Assembly: GCF_014145675.1 (NCBI RefSeq)
Contig: NZ_JACGZW010000007.1
Span: forward strand, 1 to 64,000
DNA: 64,000 nt
Source: Amycolatopsis dendrobii
Lineage (GTDB): Bacteria > Actinomycetota > Actinomycetes > Mycobacteriales > Pseudonocardiaceae
Reading direction: 5' to 3'
Within the stretch, counting starts at the first letter, position 1. Every line of letters starts with the position of its first letter. Shown here piece by piece: positions 57,361 to 64,000 of this stretch. The notes beneath the pieces were generated by a model, which was not told the DNA's origin, searched no databases, and saw nothing but the letters and a program-made list of their open reading frames with translations. The position numbers and the translations under genes were made by a program.

Positions 57361-57831
57361 ATGCAGACACTGAGAAGATCCTTCGCCGTCACCGCAGTCG
57401 CCGCACTTGCCTTGACCGGAACCGGTACCGCCGCGTTCGCCGACGACGGACCGCCGCCCATCGTCGAATACTACGACTACCCGGGCGCAGACCAGATTTT
57501 TGCGGAGCATGGAATTCGCCTGCTCAAGGGCGACGGACACATTTTGTTCACCGACTGCGCGGCGCCCGGAAGCCGAGTCGAGATCTGGAGCCGCACCAGC
57601 ACAAAGTCATTCTGTTTCCGGATCACCGCGGACAAGGGATACCTGAGCCTCGACCTGGCCAAGGTTTACCTGATCTGGGGCGACAACCACGCGATGACCG
57701 CGACGATGACGACCAACGGCCAGACCAAGCAGGTCAAGATCGAGAAGAATCAATGGAATTCGGTCGGCGAGCCGACCGATCCGGACAAGAACCCGTCCTC
57801 ACTGGTGGAGCTGAATTCCGGACCGGCCTGA
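57361..57831 (+). CDS. Small secreted protein
   Basis: A 156-residue protein with a Sec signal peptide (RRSFAVTAVAALALTGTGTAAFA, cleavage near AFADD). The mature part has a GDGHILFTDCAAPGSRVEIWSR segment, a second cysteine (KSFCFRI) and beta-rich features. I do not recognise it. The ATG at 57361 has GGGGAG upstream. It is convergent with the candidate immunity gene, separated by a terminator. Confidence 0.72.
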   Translation: MQTLRRSFAVTAVAALALTGTGTAAFADDGPPPIVEYYDYPGADQIFAEHGIRLLKGDGHILFTDCAAPGSRVEIWSRTSTKSFCFRITADKGYLSLDLAKVYLIWGDNHAMTATMTTNGQTKQVKIEKNQWNSVGEPTDPDKNPSSLVELNSGPA

Positions 57832-57837
57832 TTCCGG

Positions 57838-57875
57838 GTTCCGGCGGCGCACCGATGTCGATGCGCCGCCGGAAC
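57838..57875. terminator. Hairpin between the secreted protein and immunity gene
   Basis: Perfect 13-bp arms GTTCCGGCGGCGC and GCGCCGCCGGAAC with a 12-nt loop, between convergent stops at 57831 and 57883. Confidence 0.8.
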
Positions 57876-57882
57876 GCAGCGT

Positions 57883-58338
57883 TCACTCCCCAGTCAGTTT
57901 TCGCATCTCCGCGCCAAAACCCCGCGCCGTCAGCTCGGTCATCTTTTCGTAGAACTCCACCCCGCCCGCGACGAGCGCCGACAGCAGTTCTTTCTCTCCT
58001 GCCACCGAAGTGCGCTTCCAATCTTTGCCGCTCACCGTGATTCGCAGCAGACCTCGCGGCACCGGCTCGAGCGCGATGTCCACCGGTTGATCCGGAAAGG
58101 AAGACTCCGCGCGCCCGTTCTTCCGATAGCCGTCGACCAGATTGCCGACGGAACCCCACAGCGATTCGATGTCCGTGACCAAATCCTCGTCGATCACGGG
58201 CACCTGCGACACCGTCAGCATGATCACGCCGCTGAGGTCGTCCGCATACCGCACGCGCGGAAGTTCCGTGCACTCCCGGATGTCCACGAACACCGGTTCC
58301 ACCCAGAGAACCGTCCGGACCCGCTCTACCCCGTTCAT
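57883..58338 (-). CDS. Candidate immunity protein of the ALF-repeat toxin
   Basis: A 151-residue cytosolic protein with no signal peptide or membrane span, rich in acidic residues in the first half (VDIRECTELPRVRYADDLSG, PVIDEDLVTDIESLW). I do not recognise a family. It starts 10 bp after the toxin stop, and its ribosome site AGGA overlaps that stop region. Polymorphic toxins normally carry their immunity gene at this position, so immunity is inferred from context alone. Confidence 0.6.
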   Translation of the reverse strand: MNGVERVRTVLWVEPVFVDIRECTELPRVRYADDLSGVIMLTVSQVPVIDEDLVTDIESLWGSVGNLVDGYRKNGRAESSFPDQPVDIALEPVPRGLLRITVSGKDWKRTSVAGEKELLSALVAGGVEFYEKMTELTARGFGAEMRKLTGE

Positions 58339-58348
58339 TCCGACGATC

Positions 58349-61300
58349 CTACTTCGGGAAGAACTGGACGACCCGGCCGCCGCGGACCGCACCCTTGTAG
58401 GTCACGCCGTTGACGATCCCCTCGATTTCCGTATTCGCCATGGTGCCGCCGTTCTGGATGATCTTGGCCTGGTTCTGGTTGATCACCTGGCGAAGGGCGT
58501 CCTCGATGTCCTGGATCGTCGTCCGTGCGTCGAAGAACGATTGGTCCTTCGCGAAACTGCCGTCCCAGTACTTTGGGTGGTGCCGTTCGAGGATGTGCGC
58601 CATCCGTTCCCTCGTCAGCAGCGCGCTGTCCCCGCCGATATTGATCGTCTTGCTCGTCCAGTTGGTCAGGATGCCCGCGGATCTTCCGGGAAGAAGCTTG
58701 AGCTTGTTCGCGACCTCCCCGGCCGCCTTGAGCTTGAGCATCCGCTGCAGCATCTTCGAGAATGGCTTCCCGATGCCCATTTCCTGCGGGATCATCAGGT
58801 AGCCCTCGAGGGACTTCAACTGCTCGCGCAGTGCGGCGCTGCACTCCCCGCCCTTGTCGCAGTACTCGCGAAGCAGCAGGTCGGCCAGGTCGCCACCCGC
58901 GGCCGAAGCGTTTCCGTACTCGTCGGCGTGTTCGGTGAGCCACCGGTCGAAGTTGCGGCCGACTGCTTCGCACGCGGAGAGGCCGTAGTCCTTGAACGGC
59001 AGGACGTACCCGTTGACCAGGCAGGTCCCGTCGGTGAACAGGACCATCACGCCGTTCTCGAACTGCGCGGCACGGTACCTCTGGGGTTCGCCGTTCGTCT
59101 GCTCGTTGTTGTGCGTACGCAGAAACGCCTCAGCAGCCTCGGCGGCCGCGTCCGCTGCTTCCCGGGCGCTCTTTCCGGCGTCCGCGGCTGCTTGCCGAGC
59201 CTTTGCCGCCGCGTCAGCGGCACGTGCTGCCATGGCCCGCGCCACAGCAGCGGAATGCGCGGCTTTGGCCGCGGACGCCGCCGCGCTGGCTGCGGCTTGC
59301 TGCGCTGTCGCAGCCGCGTCGCGTGCCTGTTTAGCCGACTGCGCGGCCCGCTCCGCTGAAGCCTGCGCGTCCTCCGCCGACTTCTTGGCCTGCGCCGCGT
59401 ACGTCTTCGCATCATCAGCTGACTTGCGCGCGGCTGCGGCGTATCCGGCTGCCGCGTCGGATGCCTTCCGTGCGTTGGCTGCGGCCTCTCCGGCCTTCGC
59501 GGCGGCTTCCTGTGCCGATGCGGCAGAAGCCGCAGCCTCGGACACATACCGCTGGACCACCGAAACGTGCGTCGCGGTGTCCTGATCACGGCGCTGTGCC
59601 TGCGCCTGGCCGACCTGCATGAACTCGCGCAATGCCTCGTCCGGGCCGGACAGCGCGATCTGCGCCGCCGCCTTGACCTCAGGGCTGCCGTTCGCCAGCG
59701 CCTGCGCGACGGCGATGCGATCGTCCTTTACCGCAGCGGCGAACTGGCCAGTACGAAGGAAATCGCGTCGGTCAGCCGCGGTCCCGTTGAGCGCGGCCTG
59801 CGCGGCTTCGCGCGTGGCCGAACCACCGGTCGTGAGCAGTTGCGCGATAGCGACGCGCTCGTCGTGTTCCCGGCCTTCGTAAGGCTGGTAGCGCAGAAAT
59901 TCCGTTACCTGGGCACCGGTTCCGTTCAACGCAGCTGTCGCGGCCTGTGCCAGTGCGGTGTTCTCGTTCTTGGTCAGGTACCCGACACGGGCTCGGTCGT
60001 CCTGCTCGGCCGCGGCGGTGAGGCCACCGGCCACATAGGCGACGACGTCGTCGTCAGTGCCGCCGAGCACTGATTCAGCGCGCGACCGGGTGATCGGCCC
60101 CGCGGCGGTGAGCTGCTTGACGGCGATCTTCCGGCCGTCCGCGACTACGGTCTCATGCGGCGCACCGGGTGCGGACGCTTCGGCCAGCAGTCGTTTGGCC
60201 TCGGCATCCATCCGGTCGATTTCCGGGATGTCCCAAGGGGTTTCCGCCGGAACTGCTTCGGCCGCGGCACGCAGCGCCTGCGCGAGTTCGACCGCTTCCT
60301 CGGTTTCCGTCGCCAGCCGCTCGGCTTCCGCCTGCCGTGCCTTTTCCTGCGTCCGGCTCGCCTGTGCGGCTGCCGCGGACGCCGCGTCCGCGGCCAGCTT
60401 CGCGGCCTTGGCGTGGGCTTCGGATTCGGTTGCCGCCTTGTCGGCTTCGCCCGCGTGCAAGGCCGCTTCGTCAGCTGCCGACGCCGCGGCGTCGGCATGC
60501 TGGGCAGCGCTGTTCGCGGAGGCCTGTGCTTCCTGCGCGGCAGAGGCGGCCTCGGCGGCCAAGGCACCAGCCGCATTGGCCGCACGAGTCGCACGGCCCG
60601 CCGCGCGCTTCGCGTCGGCGGCAGCTCGTTTCGCGCGCTCAGCCTGCACACCGGCCGCGGCGGACTGGCCGGCGGCAGCCGCTGCCGCGTCGCCTGCCTT
60701 TTGCGCGTTCGACGCGGCGGAACTCGCTGCCGACACTGCGGCACCGGCGGCTCGCGCCGCGTCGCCGACTGCCCGCGCGGCGTCGGCGGCTAGCCGAGCG
60801 CTGACCGCTGCCTGCCGGGCCCCGATAGCCGCTTTGCGGGCGTCGTCCGCGTGGCCCGCGTCGATCCGCGCATCGGCCGCCGCACGCTGCGCGGTACCAG
60901 CCGCTTGTCCGGCGAGAACCGCTGCGACAGCTGCTCGTTGCGCTGCCGCGGCGGCTACCCGGGCAGCCCTCGTCGCTTCATTGGCCGCTCCGATCGCTTC
61001 CCGGGCCGCCGCCGCGGCTCGCGTCGCTGCATCGGCCGCTCGGCCGGCCGCGGAAGCGGCTTTCGCGGAGTCGTCTTTCGCCGCCTCGGTTTCCGCGGCC
61101 GCGGTCTCGGCGGCCTTACGTGCTAGTTCGGCAGCCTGGACAGCGCGATCCGAGGCTTCCTTCGCCAGCTTCGTTTCCATCGCGGCGCGATCGCCCGCTT
61201 CCTTCGCCGCCGCGGCGAGGCTGGCTACGGTCGCGACCTCGTTGTCCCGTTCGCGAGCGGCGAACTGGCCCGTCTCCAGGAAGTCTTTCTTCTCTTCCCG

Positions 61301-61951
61301 CGTACCGGACAGCGCGATTTGAGCCGCGTGCTTGACCGCCGGCCCGCCCGTCGCAAGCAGGTGCGCGACCTCGACTCGCTCGTCCTGCTCCTGCGCGATG
61401 TCCCGGCCGGTCAACACAAACCGGGCGAGGTCCGCGACAGTACCGCTCAACGCGGCCTGCGCGGCTTCCTTCACCCCGGGGCCACCGACAGCGAGCGCCT
61501 CCGCGACGCGCACGCGAGTGTCCTGCTCCCACGGTGCTTGCACCCCGGTGGAAAGGAATTCCCGCATCTTCTCCGGCGGTCCGGACAAGGCCGCCTGCGC
61601 CGCTGTCTTCACCGCCGGGCCCGCGGTGGCCAGCAACTGGGCCACCTGTACCCGGTCATCCTGCACGCGGTAGTCGGCGAAACCTTGGTCGAGGAACTGC
61701 CGGACCGCGGCATCGGTGCCGGTGAGCGCGGCCTCGGCCGCCTCTCGCACCCCAGGACCGCCGTTACGCCAGGCTTCGACGACCTTGTTCCGGTCAGTGA
61801 GAACCGGAGTCGGGTCTCCTTCGTCGGCCGTCGCCGGCTCGGCAACCGCAGGAGTGGTCAGCAATCCAGCCAGAACACAAAAAAGGAACGCGACGATCGT
61901 CGCGTTCCTCAAATGTGTTGTCGTGCGTCTGAACACAGCTCTGAGCTTCAT
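58349..61951 (-). CDS. Secreted ALF-repeat polymorphic toxin
   Basis: A 1200-residue protein. Residues 1-37 are a Sec signal peptide (LTTPAVA cleavage). Residues 50-245 are four or five ALF-type repeats (VKxAAQAALSG, FLxTG, DxRVxVAxLLATGGP). Residues 245-590 and 805-940 are Ala-rich coiled coils separated by a second ALF block (620-800). Residues 943-1085 hold a cysteine-containing linker (four Cys). The final 115 residues are a compact domain with RMAHILERHHPKYW at 1116-1129, likely the toxin. ALF repeats present toxins in actinobacterial polymorphic systems (family knowledge). The toxic activity is unassigned, and a nuclease is one guess. A promoter with a palindromic -35 lies upstream. Confidence 0.82.
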   Translation of the reverse strand: MKLRAVFRRTTTHLRNATIVAFLFCVLAGLLTTPAVAEPATADEGDPTPVLTDRNKVVEAWRNGGPGVREAAEAALTGTDAAVRQFLDQGFADYRVQDDRVQVAQLLATAGPAVKTAAQAALSGPPEKMREFLSTGVQAPWEQDTRVRVAEALAVGGPGVKEAAQAALSGTVADLARFVLTGRDIAQEQDERVEVAHLLATGGPAVKHAAQIALSGTREEKKDFLETGQFAARERDNEVATVASLAAAAKEAGDRAAMETKLAKEASDRAVQAAELARKAAETAAAETEAAKDDSAKAASAAGRAADAATRAAAAAREAIGAANEATRAARVAAAAAQRAAVAAVLAGQAAGTAQRAAADARIDAGHADDARKAAIGARQAAVSARLAADAARAVGDAARAAGAAVSAASSAASNAQKAGDAAAAAAGQSAAAGVQAERAKRAAADAKRAAGRATRAANAAGALAAEAASAAQEAQASANSAAQHADAAASAADEAALHAGEADKAATESEAHAKAAKLAADAASAAAAQASRTQEKARQAEAERLATETEEAVELAQALRAAAEAVPAETPWDIPEIDRMDAEAKRLLAEASAPGAPHETVVADGRKIAVKQLTAAGPITRSRAESVLGGTDDDVVAYVAGGLTAAAEQDDRARVGYLTKNENTALAQAATAALNGTGAQVTEFLRYQPYEGREHDERVAIAQLLTTGGSATREAAQAALNGTAADRRDFLRTGQFAAAVKDDRIAVAQALANGSPEVKAAAQIALSGPDEALREFMQVGQAQAQRRDQDTATHVSVVQRYVSEAAASAASAQEAAAKAGEAAANARKASDAAAGYAAAARKSADDAKTYAAQAKKSAEDAQASAERAAQSAKQARDAAATAQQAAASAAASAAKAAHSAAVARAMAARAADAAAKARQAAADAGKSAREAADAAAEAAEAFLRTHNNEQTNGEPQRYRAAQFENGVMVLFTDGTCLVNGYVLPFKDYGLSACEAVGRNFDRWLTEHADEYGNASAAGGDLADLLLREYCDKGGECSAALREQLKSLEGYLMIPQEMGIGKPFSKMLQRMLKLKAAGEVANKLKLLPGRSAGILTNWTSKTINIGGDSALLTRERMAHILERHHPKYWDGSFAKDQSFFDARTTIQDIEDALRQVINQNQAKIIQNGGTMANTEIEGIVNGVTYKGAVRGGRVVQFFPK

Positions 61952-61992
61952 CGCGGGCTTCCCCCCTGAGTGGCGCGCGTAGACAAACCAGA

Positions 61993-62030
61993 CAGTAAAG
62001 GGATGGTGATCAACAGGTCAATGACCTGTC
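61993..62030 (-). promoter_or_regulatory. Toxin promoter with palindromic operator
   Basis: On the minus strand -35 TTGACC (62022-62017), 18 nt, -10 TACTGT (61998-61993), 42 bp before the toxin ATG. The -35 lies within a perfect 17-bp palindrome, ACAGGTCA-A-TGACCTGT (62014-62030), a likely operator site. A GGGGGG ribosome site precedes the ATG. Confidence 0.65.
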
Positions 62031-62065
62031 ACCCGATGCGACGCAGCCGGATGCCGCAACCGCCC

Positions 62066-62662
62066 TCAGAGCGCGCGCCGCCCGGACAACGCACGTCCCA
62101 AGGTCAGCTCGTCCGCGAACTCCAGGTCCCCGCCCATCGGCAACCCCGACGCCAGCCGTGTCACCGACAGCCCCGGGAAGTCGCGCAGCATGCGCACCAG
62201 GTACGTGGCCGTCGCCTCGCCCTCGGTGTTCGGGTCTGTCGCGATGATGATCTCCCGGACGTCCGCCTCGCCGATGCGCTTCAGCAGTTCCCGCATCCGC
62301 AACTGTTCCGGGCCGATGCCGGACAGCGGGTCCAGTGCGCCGCCGAGGACGTGGTAGCGGCCCTTGAACTCGCGGGTCCGCTCGACCGCCAGCACGTCCT
62401 TCGGCTCCTCGACCACGCAGATCACCGTGAGGTCGCGGCGTTCGTCGCGGCAGATCCGGCACGTTTGCTGTTCCGAGACGTTGCCGCAGATCTCGCAGAA
62501 CTGCACGCCTTCCTTGACCTTGCCCAGCACGTCCTGCAGCCGCGCGATGTCCGCGGGGTCGGCGGCCAGCAGGTGGAACGCGATGCGCTGGGCACTCTTC
62601 GGACCGACGCCGGGCAAGCGGCCCAGTTCGTCGATCAGGTCTTGGACGACACCTTCGTACAA
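62066..62662 (-). CDS. recR: Recombination protein RecR
   Basis: A 198-residue RecR: an N-terminal helix-hairpin-helix (GRLPGVGPKSAQRIAFHLL), four zinc cysteines (C56, C59, C68, C71 in FCEICG and TCRICR) and a Toprim domain (VVEEPKD, IIATDPNTEGEATATYL). It acts with RecF and RecO in gap repair. It starts with TTG at 62662, 3 nt after the ybaB stop, in the conserved ybaB-recR pair. Confidence 0.95.
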   Translation of the reverse strand: MYEGVVQDLIDELGRLPGVGPKSAQRIAFHLLAADPADIARLQDVLGKVKEGVQFCEICGNVSEQQTCRICRDERRDLTVICVVEEPKDVLAVERTREFKGRYHVLGGALDPLSGIGPEQLRMRELLKRIGEADVREIIIATDPNTEGEATATYLVRMLRDFPGLSVTRLASGLPMGGDLEFADELTLGRALSGRRAL

Positions 62663-62665
62663 GTG

Positions 62666-63022
62666 TCAGCCGCCGAAGCCGAGGCTGCCGAGGTCCGGCA
62701 TGCCGCCGCCGAGGCCGCCGGCCAGCGGGCCCAGTTTCTGCTCGGTGAGCTTCTGCGCGCTCGCCGACGCGTCGCGCACCGCGGCGACTACCAGGTCGGC
62801 CAGGGTTTCGACGTCGTCGGGGTCGACCACCTTCGGGTCGATGACGAGGCTCTTCAGCTGGCTGTCGCCGGACACCGTCGCGGTGACCAGTCCGCCGCCC
62901 GCGGTGCCGGTGACCTCGGTGTTGGCGAGTTCCTCCTGGGCCTCCACCAGCTTCTGCTGCATCTGCTGGGCCTGCTGCATGATCTGCGACAGGTCGAAGC
63001 CGCCGCCGCCGGGTTGCACCAT
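62666..63022 (-). CDS. YbaB/EbfC nucleoid-associated protein
   Basis: A 118-residue protein with the YbaB pattern: DLSQIMQQAQQMQQKLVEAQEELANTEVTGTAGGGLVTATVSGD, then a helical region and a glycine-rich tail. It binds DNA as a small nucleoid protein. It is followed directly by recR, as in most actinobacteria. The ATG is at 63022. Confidence 0.9.
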   Translation of the reverse strand: MVQPGGGGFDLSQIMQQAQQMQQKLVEAQEELANTEVTGTAGGGLVTATVSGDSQLKSLVIDPKVVDPDDVETLADLVVAAVRDASASAQKLTEQKLGPLAGGLGGGMPDLGSLGFGG

Positions 63023-63125
63023 GATCGCACTCGGTCCTTCCGCGTTTGGGTGTTCCTCCCCAGCCTAGCCGCGCGCCCGGCGCGTCCGTCCCTGCGGCAC
63101 GCGTGTGCTGTGGCACCGTTGTCGC

Positions 63126-63983
63126 GTGCGAGCGAAGACACTCCCGCTGCTGACCGGCTTGCTGCTGCTCACAGCGTGTTCCGGCGGCGGCGAGACGCCT
63201 CCCTCACCGGCCGCTGCGCCGACGTCGCCGCCGAGCTCAGCGGCCCCGAGCCCGTCGTCTTCGAGCCCGCCGCCGGCGCCGTCCTCGTCTTCGAGTCCGC
63301 CCTCGACGTCCGCGGTGCCGCCGGTCGGCTCGGGCAAGGTCGTGGTGCTCGATCCCGGCCACAACGGCGGCAACGCCTCGCACCCCGGCGAGATCAACCG
63401 GAAGGTGCCCGCCGGACGCGGGCAGACGAAGCCGTGCAACACCACCGGCACGTCGACCAACGCCGGGTACCCGGAGCACGCCTTCACCTTCGCGGTCGCG
63501 CAGGAGGTCGGGAATGCGTTGGCGGCCAAGGGAATCAAGGTCGTCTACACCCGGCAGAACGACTCCGGCGTCGGCCCGTGCGTCGACGAGCGCGCGAAGA
63601 TCGGCAACGACGCGAACGCTGACGCAGTGGTCTCGATCCACGCCGACGGCTCTACTTCGCCGACCGCGCACGGCTTCCACGTCGCGTACTCCGCACCGCC
63701 GTTGAACGCGGCGCAGGGCGAACCGTCTCTGAAGCTGGCACGCACGATGCGCGACGGAATCCGCGACGACGGCTTCGCCACCTCTACTTACATCGGCTCG
63801 GCGGGTCTTTCGCCGCGGAATGATCTGGGCGGCCTCAACTTGTCGACCCGGCCCGCGGTGCTCGTCGAGTGCGGCAACATGCGCAACGCCGACGAGGCTG
63901 GGCAGATGTCGTCCGCCTCGGGCCGGGCGCACTACGCGCAGGCCATCGCGAAGGCGATCGAGGCGTACCTGGCCGGTGCCTGA
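63126..63983 (+). CDS. N-acetylmuramoyl-L-alanine amidase (Rv3717-like), lipoprotein
   Basis: A 285-residue amidase_3 enzyme. The signal peptide ends at a lipobox LTAC, followed by a Pro/Ser-rich linker (residues 22-65). The zinc site appears in VLDPGHNGG (His), SIHADG (His) and the later VLVECGNMRN (catalytic Glu). It cleaves the amide bond between muramic acid and the stem peptide in peptidoglycan. The GTG at 63126 is my choice. It is divergent from ybaB-recR, as I recall for Rv3717. Confidence 0.9.
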   Translation: MRAKTLPLLTGLLLLTACSGGGETPPSPAAAPTSPPSSAAPSPSSSSPPPAPSSSSSPPSTSAVPPVGSGKVVVLDPGHNGGNASHPGEINRKVPAGRGQTKPCNTTGTSTNAGYPEHAFTFAVAQEVGNALAAKGIKVVYTRQNDSGVGPCVDERAKIGNDANADAVVSIHADGSTSPTAHGFHVAYSAPPLNAAQGEPSLKLARTMRDGIRDDGFATSTYIGSAGLSPRNDLGGLNLSTRPAVLVECGNMRNADEAGQMSSASGRAHYAQAIAKAIEAYLAGA

Positions 63984-64000
63984 CGCAGGGAGCCGAAAGG

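Overview
The window reads as chromosomal DNA from a high-GC actinomycete of the Pseudonocardiaceae, most like Amycolatopsis (inference). The codon bias is strongly GC-rich, there is a whiB gene, GTG/TTG starts are frequent, and several genes appear leaderless. Two blocks follow the gene order I recall from Mycobacterium tuberculosis. The first is MBL hydrolase, RidA, DUF4177, two ArsA-type ATPases, whiB4, ponA2, metallophosphoesterase and tRNA-Pro (Rv3677c to Rv3683). The second is asd, ask, leuA and later recR, ybaB and a peptidoglycan amidase (Rv3708c to Rv3717). I see no rRNA, prophage, IS element or CRISPR array.

Layout. 1-2.3 kb: repeat, mycoredoxin-like protein, MBL hydrolase and Nudix hydrolase. 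2.4-4.9 kb: a minus-strand run of two unknown proteins, RidA and DUF4177. 5.1-11.9 kb: small membrane protein, ArsA pair, WhiB4, PonA2, metallophosphoesterase, tRNA-Pro(CGG). 11.9-26.7 kb: accessory and metabolic genes, including an atypical methyltransferase, S9 peptidase, glutamate decarboxylase, Dps, Ohr, FMN reductase, lipase, MFS transporter, RtcB, and an M48 protease with an unknown partner. 27.3-33.7 kb: asd-ask operon (ask has an internal start for a beta subunit) and leuA behind a leucine attenuator. 33.8-43.7 kb: regulators and single genes (WYL, SDR, two DedA proteins, beta-lactamase-like esterase with TetR, LysR with EamA, a HEPN/Abi-like protein) and an ECF42-type sigma factor with its DGPF protein. 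43.7-49.5 kb: complete peptide ABC importer. 50-57.2 kb: cell-surface polysaccharide genes (two GT2 enzymes, DUF2304, large membrane protein, flippase, UDP-GlcNAc 2-epimerase-like). 57.4-62 kb: secreted protein and a large secreted ALF-repeat polymorphic toxin with a candidate immunity gene. 62-64 kb: recR, ybaB, N-acetylmuramoyl-L-alanine amidase.

Connections. WhiB4, mycoredoxin, Ohr, Dps and FMN reductase are redox or oxidative-stress functions. PonA2, the amidase and the glycosyltransferase cluster act on the cell envelope. asd and ask supply lysine, threonine, methionine and diaminopimelate precursors. Intergenic DNA is rich in long palindromes that fall into several sequence families. 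Some carry the stop codon of the gene they follow.

The most interesting system is the 1200-residue toxin at 58349-61951. It has a Sec signal, two ALF-repeat blocks, alanine-rich coiled coils and an unrecognised C-terminal domain, with a 151-residue candidate immunity gene 10 bp downstream. Its promoter has a -35 box inside a perfect 17-bp palindrome. The symmetric, apparently bidirectional ECF42 promoter and the leuA attenuator are also notable. All functional calls come from reading motifs; no database search was run.
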